A stretch of 64,000 nucleotides of DNA from Akebia trifoliata (lineage: Eukaryota; Streptophyta; Magnoliopsida; Ranunculales; Lardizabalaceae). Under the pieces are notes generated by a model that worked only from the letters and a program-made list of their open reading frames with translations, ran no database searches and was not told the origin of the DNA. Where the stretch lies: positions 9,795,974-9,859,973 of the forward strand of contig CM030716.1 of the NCBI GenBank assembly GCA_017979445.1. The letters run 5' to 3'. Positions 22,208-34,796 of the stretch are shown one piece after another. A program made the translations under genes and the position numbers. Each line of letters begins with the position of its first letter. Position 1 is the first letter of the stretch.

Positions 22208-24314
22208 GGCCCTTAGGGATACCTTGTTTTACTAATAATCTTAAGTAGTTGTCATCTTTACGAGAATGGTGAATATTTGTCCTAATCCTACTAATACTAA
22301 AACCCATAGTTTGTACTTCCGACATATCCCTTTGTGGTGGTACTTTTTTTTTTCCTTTCTTGAATTTACCCTATCTTATGTACATGTTTTACTTGAAAAT
22401 CTCCAGAATTAATATTTAATATAGTTGCATATGTGTTGCCCAAGAGACACCAAAGACTAGTACAAGGAATACTGCCTCTATAAATCGGTTGAGATTGCAA
22501 CCCATTCTAACAATGGATGACTTAAGTCTCAACAACTAGTAGCCTGTGATTTCTTTAGTTTTGTTTTTTTAAATATAATGAATTCATATTATAATCAATC
22601 TTTTATATTTTGTGATGAAATTGATGCCATGTTGCACCAACTAGAGAAGGTTGTGACTATCACATGTTGTGAAGGTCTTTTGCTACTAAGAAAGTATAAG
22701 GTGGGGGATCGGACTCATGTTAAAACTTCAGTTATTGGGTTAATGTCTTAAGACTTTCATATAAAGAAAAAAAAAATGATCATTTTTTTTTGGAGTTGAG
22801 ATTGTTACGCTATTTTGTTTAGCTGATTTGGTGGGTCGGATTTAATTCTTGGTTATGGTACTCTTAGTTTTATTGATTGCTACAGGTGGTTCACTTACTA
22901 TCTACAAAGAACAGTTTGAGCTTTTGAATTGGAATATTGTAATATAAATGACAGATTTTGTTATTATCAATCAAATGGTTCACTTAGTTTTAATTGGAAT
23001 GTAGTTTTTACTGCTACAGGGGTTCAATACCATTACTCTTGGGGAGAGGGGGGGTGGGTTTCTTTAGTGAACCTCAGTCAAAGGAGTAACAACTAGCACT
23101 CATTTTTTGATTCATTTTCAAGAAACATAAATTTCTTAATTGAATTCGTGCATCTTTTCTCTTGTTTCCTTCTCTTCATAATGTTTCCTTACTTCTACAT
23201 TATGTCAGGTGAATTGCATAAGCTTAAATTTACTGGATAAACTTGAACTGAACTTGTTTTAGATGAAGCTCTGAGCTGTTGTTGCTCAACAACAACCCAG
23301 AGGCAATGTTTCTAAATGCAGCCTAAGTTAGGTTCTTAATGAGCTCAGAATATTTGCCCTTCACATTTGTTTATGAAGTTCAAAACCTCTTTTACTGAAT
23401 GCCCAAGACTTCAAAGATCCATAGGTTCTATATGTTAGTTCTCAAATGAATATTTGCCCTTCACATTTTCTTTTATCTAACTCTTGATTGTTTTATGAGT
23501 GATGATCTCGTAGTGGCACCTATCTTAAAAATTTCTATAAACCCTCATTGGGAGAGCCTAGGGCTGAACAACTTCTTTTAAGAAAAAATTTCCAAGGAAG
23601 CTTTTCATTTTTTTAATTGCCTGGAGTGGAAGGTTACTGAGTAAGACTTCTTTATGATAATCTAATTTGCCATCAATTAATAGAATCTATCTTTTTGTAT
23701 AATGTTGGATTAAGAGAAAAGGAAAAAAAGAAAAAGAAAAGAAATTAGAGTACTAAACTATGGGAGCTTAGATTTCACAATGTTGGATTAAGAGACAGTT
23801 AAGGAGAACATTTTCAAAGAGTGGAAATGGTAAGAAAACTGAAATTAAATTAATTGGAGCATATTTTGCCTAATCCACCCACCAAGCATCAAATTACCAT
23901 CTTAAATAATTTCAACATGCACCATTTCAGCAGCTCGTTGAATTTACATAATTTAAAAAGCAAGTATGAATAAGATGAGATAGAGTAACAAATCAACAAA
24001 AAAAAAAAAATGAACTTAATCAAAAGTAAGCCCACATGAGCACTCACTCACTAAATAATACAAGGCATTCAACATGATAGGGATTGCTTATGCTTAATTA
24101 AGACATCAAAATCATACACTAATGGTCTCAACAAATTTGTTAATAAAAAAGAGTTAGAAAGACTTCACAAGAGTAATGGTCTCACAAGGAATCTAACATA
24201 CCACCGAATTTCTAATAAAGAGATGAAATCCAACAAAAGCTACATGTTACTTAGGGAAAATCTATTCAAGGTCAAACTTAAGGAAAATGCAACTATTGCC
24301 AAAAAAATGACTAC
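22208..24314. other. AT-rich intergenic DNA
   Basis: No gene is recognisable. A short sequence, AATGTTGGATTAAGAGA, occurs twice (about 23702 and 23780), and a G-rich stretch lies at 23040-23058. Nothing else stands out. Confidence 0.5.
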
Positions 24315-24317
24315 TAA

Positions 24318-25538
24318 GGTGCTGTTTGTTAAACTGAAAAAAATAACTGCTGAATAGCATTAAGCACTGAAACTTATAAGCGCTGAATTTAAGTGCTGAA
24401 AAAGTTATTTTTTTAGATGCTGAAGCATATTTGTTACACATTGCTGAAGCTGGTAAATTGTATTTGTTACCCTTACAATCATATTATACATTGTTTGCAT
24501 GTTTCAAATGCCAATTTCTTATCAAACACAATAAAATATATTATTTCTTATAAAATTAAAATACAATTCATTTTTAAATAATAAATAATACTCAAATCTT
24601 TAATTTATAAATAATAATTTCTATTTATAAAAATCCACAAATTTCAAATTAAAAATAATAATGTCATACAAGTCACCAAAATTTGAAATCAACATTAAAA
24701 TAAATTAATTTTGGATGAAGAATTTTCGATGGAAATGAAGGATATGTAATTATAAAAGCACCATATGAATTAATAAGGGCAATTCACACCATAGCCAATT
24801 TTTTTTTTGTTTTATATGGGTTAAAGTTTTTGGAATGAGCAAATTTTTAGTGAGAATGGTCTATATGGTTAAAGATCATCCTCACAAAAAATCAGTCCAT
24901 TTTGAAACTTCTAACTCGTCAAGAATAATTTTTTTTTTTAATTTTAAAAAGGGACGATTTACGTTCTTGAACTTGTTTTGATAAGATTAGAAGTTTCAGG
25001 ATGTGCTGATTTTTGGTGTGGATGATCTCCTTATTGTAGAGATCATTCTCATAAAAAACCAACTTATTCCAAAACTCTTAACCCATATAAGACAAAATAA
25101 TTTAACCATAGTGTGGGTTTATTAATTTGTGGGGTGCTTATATACTAATGAGGAGATCATCCTCACCAAAAATTAACTCATTCCAAAACTTTTAACCCAT
25201 ATAAGATAAAATAATTTAGTCATGGTATGGGTTTATTAATTTATGAGGTGCTTATATACTTATCCATAGGATATAAGAGGTAATATCCTTTTAAGAATAA
25301 AGGCATACTTGTCCATGCTCAAAAAAACGAAGGGCATACTTGTCCGTATCGAAAAAAGCGAAGTGCTTATCGCTTCAGCACTTTTTTAAGCATCAAAATA
25401 GTGGTGAATTTTTTTCACTTATTTTCAACAATAAACACTGAAAATATAAAGTAAACAAACGCGCTATTTTGACAAAAAGTGCTGAATTTAATTTTTTTCA
25501 GCAATAAACGCTGAAAAATAGTGCAAACAAACACTGCC
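24318..25538. mobile_element. Tourist/PIF-Harbinger-like non-autonomous element with nested fold-back
   Basis: The ends read GGTGCTGTTTGTTAAAC (24318) and, inverted, GGCAGTGTTTGTTTGCAC (25538), flanked by TAA on both sides (24315-24317 and 25539-25541). A 3-bp TAA/TTA duplication with GG...TGTTTG ends fits Tourist-type MITEs. Imperfect inverted similarity extends inward for over 100 bp, with repeated AGTGCTGAA motifs. The centre is occupied by a second fold-back unit. No transposase frame is present. Confidence 0.65.
24785..25261. repeat. Nested fold-back with a 114-bp tandem duplication
   Basis: The segment at about 24795-24870 (TATATGGGTTAAAG...GGAATGAG...) is the inverse of that at 25039-25125. 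The right arm is then duplicated in tandem with period 114, both copies starting GAGATCAT (25039 and 25153). It lies inside the Tourist-like element. Confidence 0.7.
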
Positions 25539-25541
25539 TAA

Positions 25542-27690
25542 GTTAAAAAAAAATACATAATCATGGACAAAGCCAAGATGAAAACAACTAAAAAAATTAA
25601 AAAGTAAGTTTGCAGCCTCTTGAATCTGCTGGGTTTATTCTTCAACTCCACATGTTCCATTTCATGGAATTAATGCTCCACTTCTTAGAATTTGTCTTCA
25701 ACCGCACCACGAATACATCGATCTTTAGTAAATGATTTATGACACGTTGACGGATATCCATCCACATATTGGTGACATTCTTTCCTGGTAAAAAATATTC
25801 TAATCTTTTTCCCTATGAATACAACATAAACTTGGCCATTTTGAAAGCAAACCTGACAAAGTAATGTAGAAACTTAAATTTGGCTGATAAAACTTGTCAT
25901 ATAATGTATTAGATATCAAATTAATGAAAGTAATCAGTGTCTTTGATCCTTGTTTCACAGCATGGTGGTCATGACTTTGATCACATCCGTAATTTCAATA
26001 GAAGCACAATACAATGGAAATTTCTAGCAATAGATACAATACTTTCCAATTTAATTTATGAAAATCAGTTTTTATTTTCTACTACTAATAGATGTGCCAC
26101 ATTTTCTGTTCTAATTTCTCTAATTAATTGGGTAATTTTTATAATTAAATAGAGGGAGTGAAGAACATGATTGGTTCAACCCCAAATTTTTTGGATAAAG
26201 CTTTGATGATAATGCTGCTGCTTAATATTTGATTTAAACTCAAGGGATAAACGCAACAATTCTTCATTTCCAATAGAAAAATTTAAACACAAACTCAAAA
26301 AAACTCTAATAACATTAAATGCTAAGACATTATTACAAACACATAGTGTGCATAAACAATTAAAAAAGATACTTTTATATGATATAAGGGAAGATCATAC
26401 TTGCCATACATTACAGTTAACATTCCGACTCATCAATCCTAGACCCATCAGTTGATGGATCACATTCTAACATTATTATTTTCTCAACATATTGGTTTAA
26501 GAAAATCCTAACATAAATAAATCCAATTTTCTTTATATGACAATTGAAATTTCCAAAAACATAATTTGATTCAAAAGAGTGAAGAATAGAGTGACAAAGA
26601 GTGAGAGAGTGAGTTCATACTTGAAATGGCAGACATGCAATGTCAGTAAGCGAGATAACACAAGGGCCATGGCGATATTTTCCTTTAGTACAACGTGCAC
26701 ATCACGTGCCTCAGATTTGCTACGATCTATACTATTATCTTATCTTTCACAGGGCACAAATCTGGAATCTGCATCTACTACCATCAACTGAATTGCTGCT
26801 CTCCGGTTTTTGTTCACTGATAACTTCATTTTCCTGGTTAGTTCTTTCCATAAAAACTTTGTTACAATTTATGTGTTTGCCTACTAACGTTTAATTCAAA
26901 TTAATTAATACCAATCACATTGATTATTTTTCTAACAGATTAGATATTGAATCAGATTTCAACTTATCTTTCCTTATCGTGCATGGGCTGGTTTAGCTAG
27001 AGCTTGTGAAATTAATCACTACCTCGGAAGGGAAATGAGAACAAGTGTCGCTTTCTAAAGAGTGTAGTCACATAGCTGTCTGTCTAGAACATGTCATGAT
27101 CCGTTGCTCAAACTCAACATTATGGAAATTACTGGATCATGTGAATTAGGAGTAGTACCAAAGGCACCTCTGATTTCAAAATCCATAGAAATTTTGCATG
27201 GTGATAGATTCATAATGTGTTTCCTTCATTTATATGACATCTCTTGGTACGTTAAGAGAAATAGATCTGATGCCACAGCAAAGACGACAAATGAATATAA
27301 AATAGCGAAACATGTCAAGAGAATCAAGAATCACACACAAACAAAAAAGGAAAATAAAGAAGAACAAGAACCAATTTCTTGAAGTTAAATGTTAATGGTA
27401 GATCATAGGGAATCCAGTTCCAAGTGGTGTGGATTGAACTTTCAGGAATGGAAATGAGTAAATGGTGAAGGGATTTGGCCAACACTTTCAGACATTTTCA
27501 AATTATGAAGGGGAAATCATGGTCTTAGCTCAAGGTATTAAACTTTTTTCAAATGGTGGTTGAATTTAATCATAGAGACGGACTCAATGTTTTTGACATC
27601 AGCATTAAAAGGAGGGAAATATTCATGGGATCGAGTTAAAGGAATCAACTGATATTCTAAAGTAGTTAAACTCATCGATCAAGCATGTTT
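25542..27690. other. AT-rich intergenic DNA
   Basis: Short open frames occur (for example 26579-26894 and 27104-27382) but have no recognisable domain, no splice logic with neighbours and no coding bias that I can see. Confidence 0.45.
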
Positions 27691-27694
27691 ATAA

Positions 27695-27780
27695 AGAAGG
27701 AATGGAGTTGCAGACGCATTGCCTAGAAAAGTCACAACAAGGAATTCTGAAACAGTTTTTTCTTTACCTTACAATCTTCC
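27695..27780 (+). pseudogene. Gypsy RNase H scrap
   Basis: The frame reads NGVADALPRK at 27701-27730, close to the N-x-VADALSR end of Ty3/gypsy RNase H. The surrounding frames are broken. This is a short relic, supported only by that motif. Confidence 0.35.
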
Positions 27781-27825
27781 TATCCAAGTTAGAAACCTAC
27801 ACTATGGAAACTTAATGGGTCTCCC

Positions 27826-28022
27826 TTAGACTCATGGTAAAAGAACTCATATCTTCACACATAATCCCGATCATATAAGTATGAATCCAATGATTGAGAT
27901 AAAAGATGTATCCCAAGAATATAACATGGATCTCTAAGATAAATCTCCACCGTTAGATTTTGCATTTACATGGTTGGGACTTGGGATTGTGTGTGAACAT
28001 GAGTTCATTTTCCCGAGTCTAA
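27826..28022. mobile_element. Fold-back MITE, family M2 (copy 1)
   Basis: About 75 bp at the left end (TTAGACTCATGGTAAAAGAA...) are inverted at the right end (...GAGTCTAA at 28022). The same family, with internal ATCCAATGATTGAGAT and AAATCTC-type motifs, occurs at 35786-35926 and 44741-44914. Confidence 0.7.
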
Positions 28023-28054
28023 ATAATAAAACACAACTGTAGGTCCCACTCCAA

Positions 28055-28475
28055 TCCTATTAACCCCTTTTAATTTTGTTTTCTTTCCTCTTCTCCCCCT
28101 CCCCCCTTTCTTTTCAATAATATCTCTCCAATTTTACTATCTTTTCTCTTTTACCCTTTTTATCAAATTTTATTATTTTTCTCTTTCTTTAACTTTATTG
28201 TCTTTCCTCTCCCCCTTCCCCTCAATATTCATTAATATCCCTCTAATTTTACTATCTTCTCTTTTTTTAATACCATTTTTCAATAATATCCCTCTAACTT
28301 TACTATATTTTCTCTTTTACCCTTTAATATTAATCAATTTTATTGTCTTTCCTCTTCTCCTCCGACCCTTTCTTAATAATACTTCTCCAACTTTTTTTTA
28401 TTTTTCCCTTTTAACTCCATAACCTAAATACCCCTCCAACTTTATATTTTTCTGCTTTTAACCCTTAAACTTAGA
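28055..28475. repeat. Pyrimidine-rich degenerate tandem repeat
   Basis: The + strand is nearly all T and C, made of variants of TTTTATTGTCTTTCCTCTTC, CCTCCAATTTTACTATC and TTTTACCCTTT at 60-75 bp spacing. It ends shortly before a small hairpin CCGTG...CACGG at 28484-28499. Confidence 0.7.
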
Positions 28476-28733
28476 GAGGATGTCCGTGTCGTAGCACGGG
28501 GAACTCCGGTTCATGTATAAAAGACAACCATGACAACACATTTTAGTAGATAGAAGCCAACAAATTGTGTAATATAACAAGGGGGCATATCTTATTGTAA
28601 GCAGCAGAACTAGGTTGTTCTTGATAGAGATTAATATTATTGTCTGTTCTCATGGCCTCTAAGACAAGTACTTGTAAGATCTCACTCCTATGTTCAAATC
28701 AACATGGTCAGATCCCAAGTACTCATCCCTGAC

Positions 28734-29496
28734 CTATGTGGCCTTACTGCAATTTGTTTTCGAAGACCAAGTTTTGTTTTGGTTAATGTCTTTCAGCTGT
28801 AATTCTGGCCGTTGCCTCGATGAAGAGGGGGACAAAGAAAGAGAGAGCATTGTATTAATCTCTTTTGTGCTTTCTCGATCCTTGATCTTGTTGTTGTTTC
28901 CAAAGTTGTGGCTCAAACTTAGCTGCAAATTAGGAAACCATTCCTTCTCTTCTACTTGAAGCATTTCTTCAGGTGTTTGCTTTGATTGAATTGTAGGAAA
29001 CCTTAGTAACTGCATTCCAAAAGTTCAAGAAGGTTAGAAGAATAGAAACTTGTGTGATCTGAAACATCTTGAATGGTGTTTTGAAATGGAAACGGTTACC
29101 TCAAGCCGAAATGGTGGCTGAAACTCAGGTTCAAAGTTGGATTGAAATCGTTTGTTTTCAATCTTGTTGTTGGTATCGAAGTTCCACCTTGAAATTTGGT
29201 TGGTGTAGATATCATCTTTTGAGGCGCATTTTTCGTGGACTTGAGGTTGTGAGCTACTACTAGTCCAAGTGATGTTTGTAGGGCCTTTCCAATCCTTCCC
29301 TAGATCCCCGGTCATCATGCATGGAGGCCACCTCTTTTCTTCTAGAAATTGGCTTGGTTTAATAGGTCCATTTCCTGCGATTGTACCCCTTAAATTGATC
29401 AATTGTGAAATCACCGACGAATTTCTTTCATTGTGGAAAATTGTGTTATGATTTGAACTCTTATGCTGATTGAAGATCCACTCTTGATGTCTGCAA

Positions 29497-29539
<43 letters not shown>

Positions 29540-32500
29540 TATAAATGTTGGATCAAATTTAAGAAACATAGTATGAAACAACTTTCTTGAACTTTGTTTT
29601 GTTACCTTTTAGAGCTGGCTTTTGGATTTGGTTGTTGGGAGAGGGGATGCTGTAAAAGACTCCGAAAACAATTAGGATCGTAAATATTATTTCCTAGAGG
29701 AAGGCCATTGCTACCCATTCTAAAGTGTGGAGGAGAATCGATTCCTTGGTAGAGCATCTCGGGACTTCTATAGATTGATCTGCCTGTTTGAGATAAAACT
29801 GCAGAAACCAACTCAATTTGGTGAGATTTCTCCTTCAAAAAAGCAAAAAAAAAAAAAAGATGAAGAAAACAATTAAAACATTGTCATCTTTGGAATACAA
29901 TTTGCTAAAAAGGGGTGTTTGGTTACACCTCAAGTTGTGTGCCACAAACTATTTTCATATCAATGTTGAGCAAATGGGAATGCGCTTTATTAATGGAAGT
30001 CAACTTAAAAGATATTAGTATTTGTGAAGCTAAAATGATTAAACAACAGGATTAATAGGAACGTGCAAAGTGAAAATTCTAAAAGAGCAGGAGGATAAAA
30101 AATATACATGGATTCATGTAGTGAAAGCAAATTTGAATACACTTGAATTAACAGGAGAAATGGTTTTAAACAAAACCATAGGAATAGAATTCCAAATTTT
30201 TTAGGTTTAACGATTTAGAGATGATAGTAAGCAAAGCTGAAATATGATTGAATAAAGTCGTGTATACCTCTTTACCCACTAGTAAGGAGAACCAAAATCT
30301 AAAACATTATTTCTTGGGTAAATTACCATGTTGTGAGCTGAATATGACGAAATTTCGATTGCGGCTAACTGTTAATTTTAACTCACAAAACATGAAGAGC
30401 AAGGTCGCAGGTTTTTCGAAGTAACAATCTCACTGATATAAAGTAGCGAGATTGCTAATACTTTTTTCAAAGTTACAATCTCACCAATTTACATAGTGAT
30501 GACCTGGCTGAAAAGTAGCAAACTTGCGAAATCGTCACTTTTATTATCACTTTGGAAAAAATATCAGTGATCTTGCTATCTTATATCAACCTTCACTTGA
30601 AAAATATGCGATATCGCTCTCCATGTTTTGGAAATTAAAATGAATAATGACCCGGAATGAAAATTTCGCCAAAAATTAATCACGTTTTGAGAAATTTCTA
30701 TTATTTCTTCTCACTTTTTATAGGTAGGAGATTATTTGGTTCACTAGACCGACAACAAATGTGCAATAATACTTACTGTCGTCAATCAGAGCTGATTCAA
30801 CTGCAATAGTCTACAAGAAATATGATCTTTAGAGGCGGAAATTGTGCATAACAATTTCAATTCCAATGAGGAATTAGGAAATTTCAACTCCATTAATGGA
30901 TGGAATCCACAACCTCTGATAAACCTCTAGTTTTATCATATATTTTTATTTATGTGTGAAGTTCAATGAATGGAATTTCCTTTAAAAATTTTAGAAAAAT
31001 GTTTTTCTACTTCCTTGTAAGAAATAACATGTGTAATGCATAGAAAAAAGTCGTCTGAACCGTAAGCTCTTTACATTACACATTTTGTTACTTTCGCAAA
31101 AGAATATTAAAAGATAAAAGTATGTTTCATTTTGTATTATTATAGATAGATTATTTCAAATACAATAATTAATTTATTCAAGGATAGTTTAAATTTTAAA
31201 AGTTATCTAATATTGCTTAATGATTCCCACCATACTATTTGGAATGCATAAATAGATAAATTTAAGAGAATTTTTTTAATTTGAATTTTTTTTATATAGT
31301 GTGGATTTCTATCAACAAGACTCATCCTAACTAATCAAATTACTAAGAACTAGGGAAGGGCCGGAAATGTGTATATGCTGTTTTCGGTAAATATTTTTAA
31401 AATAATTTCTAAGCCAGTAATTTTCAATTTTCATACGTGCTCATATTCGTAGTTTCCTTATAAATATTTCTTATTTATTAATTTACCTCATTATAATGGT
31501 ACAACGTTTAGTTTCTCTCTTTTTAAAATCAATTAATTGTGAGAAAGAGAAAGATAAGAGCCCTACCTTGCCCAGACTCGTCAAGCTTTTTACTTCGATA
31601 CATCTGATTCAACAAATGCATCATCAGATAAAACATATCAAATAAAGTTAAAAATAGGTTGAAAGTAAAATCCACACAATATGTAAAGAATTTGATCATT
31701 TATAGTTCAATGTTGTTACCTGCAAGTGGCTTTTTACATGAGCAATGCTAAGTCCTCTCACATTCATTAGCTGAAGAACCAGTTTGGGGGTCGCTCCTGC
31801 CTCAATGAAAGAAAATAATGAGTCCTTTTATTCGAAAATAAGGGGAGGGGAACGTGTAATGCATGTGTTACTCATATAATGGCAATTTTTAAGGTATTTG
31901 TGGACAAAAAAATAAATTATTATGTAATAAAACAAACCATTATATTGATGTTGATAAGTAAAATAAGGAAATATTAGATACTTATTAAAAAATAATATTA
32001 CAGTTTTTTTTATTATAATAGTAATAATAAATCAAGTTAATAATAGTAGTAAGAATACTATAGAACTTTTTTAATTAAAATGAAAATAAATTTAATGACT
32101 AGATAATGGATAGATTACGATTTTTAAATAGAGAGAAAATAGGAAGCATTGCACATTCTCCCTTTTGAGAGAGACATTAAACTCCTCTATATTAGGGTTA
32201 TTAAAAGCCCCTTTTATCTTTCAAATTGTACTGTTTCAACTATGTTCATGTAAGTAATTTCTTCGAAAGAATATGATTTTTTTTAGAAAGATAAGTTTCC
32301 TAGGAAATAACGATTAGGCATCTTCCCTTCATTGAATGGACACATCCTAACAATTTCTCAAAATTGTAGACTCTTGTTGTTACACATTTTGTGATGTGTT
32401 AAGAGTATTAATTTAAAAAAAAAAAATTTATAGATATTATTTTGAATGCATTAATGGATCTATTTCAAGATATTTCATAGTTTAAAAAATTATTTAATGT

Positions 32501-33932
32501 GGCTTTCGGTTGAACATTACTCAACTTTGTCTCATTATGTTTGTAATGATATAGATTATTAGATATAGTTTGTTTCAAATGCATTAGTAAATCTATCCAA
32601 GAGTATTTTTATGTTATAAATTTTATTTAAGAGAAAATTACTAGAACAACTAGCATTTTTTTCTAAAATGACTGAACCATTTAATAATTAATAAATTGGT
32701 CACTTACTCAACTTCGTAATTACCACTTTAAAACAGGGTTTCCCAATGCAAAATCATTGTAGTGACAATATGATGAATTTACCTATATGAAGTACATAGC
32801 AAATCTATGGTAAAACTAAATAATTATGAAATCAGATGCATAACCATCTTCATGAAATATTAAAACAACATTGATGATGATTCAGTAATTTTTGCAAAAT
32901 ACTTCCAACTGTTTTCATTAAACACCTTTTAGTAGTGAAGGTTTCAGTCAATGACCCTCAACCTTTATAGATGTTGATCTATGGTGAAAGGTTTTTTTTT
33001 TTTTTAAAAAGACCTAACGGTTAAAAGGTTGCCTAGTTTTTTTTTTATTTTGACGGCTTGCACGTACCATCCACCTGCATGTGACAATAGTTAAATATAC
33101 CAAATTATGTGGACGGGCATATAAAGACTCGAAGGTGTGACCTGGGGAGCAAACCTAGTCGCCTTTACCATCTCAACTAACCCTTGGTGGGTCAAAAAGT
33201 TGCCTAGCGGGTTTAATTTTTTCTCGATAACCTCTTATGGATTGGACTTTGGACTTGGAGTGCATTTTGATAAAAAGGTGAGATTGTCATTTTGACAAAA
33301 TTTTCATTCCGGCTAACTGTTCATTTTAAATCCCAAAATATGAAGAGTGAGATATGTGATTTTTTTTTTTTTTTTTTCAAAGTGACAATCTCGTTGGTTA
33401 TAAAAGTGATCATCTCACAGGTTAACACTGATTTTGCTACTTTAAACCAGCGAGTTTACATGTGTTTGGGAATTAAAATGAACAGTCAGCCGGAATTTCG
33501 TCATATTCAGCTCACAAAATGATAATTTACCCATTTTTTGCTGGATAACTTTTTGTCGAACTTACTTTCTTGACCACCGAGCTTTTCAACTGCATGCACA
33601 AAAGAGAGATGGAGATCAGGAGTCCAACGGAGTCTAGGCATTTTCGATCGAACATATTGCCTAACCGATGTTGCTCTTTCACTACCTTCCATGGTGTTCG
33701 TGGCAGTGTTGTTGCCATTTGAAATAATTCCTCCTGTCTCAATCTCATTTTCATCAACAGTAGCATCAACTACCTCAGTAGTATTGTAATCCTCTTCACT
33801 CATGGCATCTTCATTCAAGTCAAAGGATGAACACTTTTGGGAAGAAGATACTGGAGATGTGTTTTGAGGTTGGGTATCACTTCCAATGCTCTTTTCTTCA
33901 TCGAAAATCTCTACCTTCTCAACCGGTACCAT
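28734..33932 (-). CDS. GARP (G2-like MYB) transcription factor with EAR motifs (6 exons)
   Basis: Exons on the minus strand are 33932-33566, 31796-31720, 31603-31567, 29798-29606, 29490-29100 and 29009-28734, giving 446 residues. All introns are GT-AG and all phases agree. The GARP DNA-binding domain is at about residues 98-154: PRLRWTPDLHLSFVHAVEKL, then ATPKLVLQLMNVRGLSIAHV and KSHLQMYRSKK. The 77-nt second exon is typical of the family. Two repressor-type EAR motifs lie near the C-terminus, LQLSL (383-387) and LSLSL (410-414). The N-terminus has the SSFDLNE stretch usual in this subgroup, which resembles Arabidopsis At2g38300/At2g40260. It is expected to be a nuclear DNA-binding repressor; its targets are unknown. 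Nothing is broken. The start at 33932 is the first ATG of the open exon, but a TATAAAAG sits only 11 bp upstream of it. Confidence 0.92.
29499..29536. repeat. (GA)19 microsatellite in an intron of the GARP gene
   Basis: On the coding (minus) strand it reads (CT)n and runs straight into CCTTTGCAG, the acceptor of exon 5. It forms that intron's polypyrimidine tract. Confidence 0.95.
30316..30705. mobile_element. MITE family M1, copy in GARP intron 3
   Basis: The left end reads GGGTAAATTACCATGTTGTG...GACGAAAT. The right end carries the inverted AATTAAAATGAATAATGACC...GAAAATTTCG. The family motif AATTAAAATGAACAGTGAGCC and its complement recur at 33277-33532, 34550-34796 and 35626-36193. Confidence 0.65.
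33037..33193 (-). mobile_element. tRNA-derived SINE with target-site duplication, in GARP intron 1
   Basis: On the minus strand there is a box A-like TTAGTTGAGATGGTAAAGGC, then a box B-like CACCTTCGAGTC, then a poly-A tail (T run at 33037-33046 on the + strand). The insert is flanked by AAAAGGTTGCCTAG (33023-33036) and AAAAAGTTGCCTAG (33194-33207), a 14-bp duplication with one mismatch. It lies on the same strand as the host gene. It is not a functional tRNA gene. Confidence 0.75.
33277..33532. mobile_element. MITE family M1, copy in GARP intron 1
   Basis: The arms are inverted: TTCCGGCTAACTGTTCATTTTAAAT near the left end and AATTAAAATGAACAGTCAGCCGG near the right end, closing ...TAATTTACCC. 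A T run lies in the middle (33360-33378). It ends only 34 bp from the exon 1 donor. Confidence 0.7.
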
Positions 33933-33942
33933 GTCTTCTCTT

Positions 33943-33950
33943 CTTTTATA
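33943..33950 (-). promoter_or_regulatory. TATA-like motif upstream of the GARP start codon
   Basis: TATAAAAG on the minus strand lies 11 bp before the ATG at 33932. A true TATA box there would place transcription start beyond that ATG. Either the motif is not used, or the protein begins at the next in-frame ATG (residue 44). Confidence 0.3.
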
Positions 33951-34549
33951 TCGCTTCCTTACGTATATATTCTTTCATAGTTGTTGCCGATTTGACACTG
34001 GAAGGAAAGAAAGTGAGAGCTTTAGACTCGAACATTGTGGTATACCATAACAAGTATGTGTGTTTATGTTTGCAAATAAGATCGAACTTGAATATAGTCT
34101 CTCTCTCTCTTTTAAAGGTTATTTAAGAGATCATAATAATAAGCAAGAGAAAGAACAAACAAACAGTTTATAGCAAAAGATAAAATGCATCCAAAACATT
34201 GACAATGAAATCATTCACATTGAGCTCCTTTCCCTGGAAGATCCTCCTGAATTTTTTTTATTTTTTTTATAAGCTCCAACCGAATATAATCTTTAGTTTC
34301 CCTGACTCAATTAGGAGATTGTTTTAAACCATATTTTTTTTGTTATAAATCATAATATAAAAATTAAGAGCTCCCACCATTAAAAAGAAAAAAAGATTTT
34401 GGAATGTACGGGTAAGTAGTAGGGCTGTCCATGGATCCAATATGATAATTTAGGGTATTGATAAAGATTTTGGAATCCACTAAGTCAGTCCTAGATCCAA
34501 TAAGAGATCAGATTAATCATGATTCATCAACTGTTGAGTGTATATTTTC

Positions 34550-34796
34550 GGGTGAATTACCATTTCGTGAGCTGAATTTGAAGAGTTTATGAGTTCCGTT
34601 CACTATTCATTTTAACTACCAAACGTGAATGGTAACAAATTTGAAGGTTTTAAAGTGACTATTTTGCAGGTTTAAAGTGACTATTTCCAATTGCTCACAT
34701 TAAACCTGCAAAATAGTCACGTTTTGGTAATTAAAATGAACAGTGAGCCAGAATCGTAAATTCTTCAAAAGTTGATCAGTTTTTCGTAAATATCCC
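34550..34796. mobile_element. MITE family M1, copy upstream of the GARP gene
   Basis: GGGTGAATTACCATTTCGTG...TTCATTTTAA on the left is mirrored by AATTAAAATGAACAGTGAGCC...GTAAATATCCC on the right. The centre has a further inverted pair (AAAGTGACTATTTTGCAGGTTT and its complement). Confidence 0.7.

Noticed and set aside
33037..33193. tRNA gene on the minus strand
   Set aside because: The box A and box B motifs belong to a SINE. The sequence does not fold into a cloverleaf that I can trace and it has a poly-A tail and TSD.
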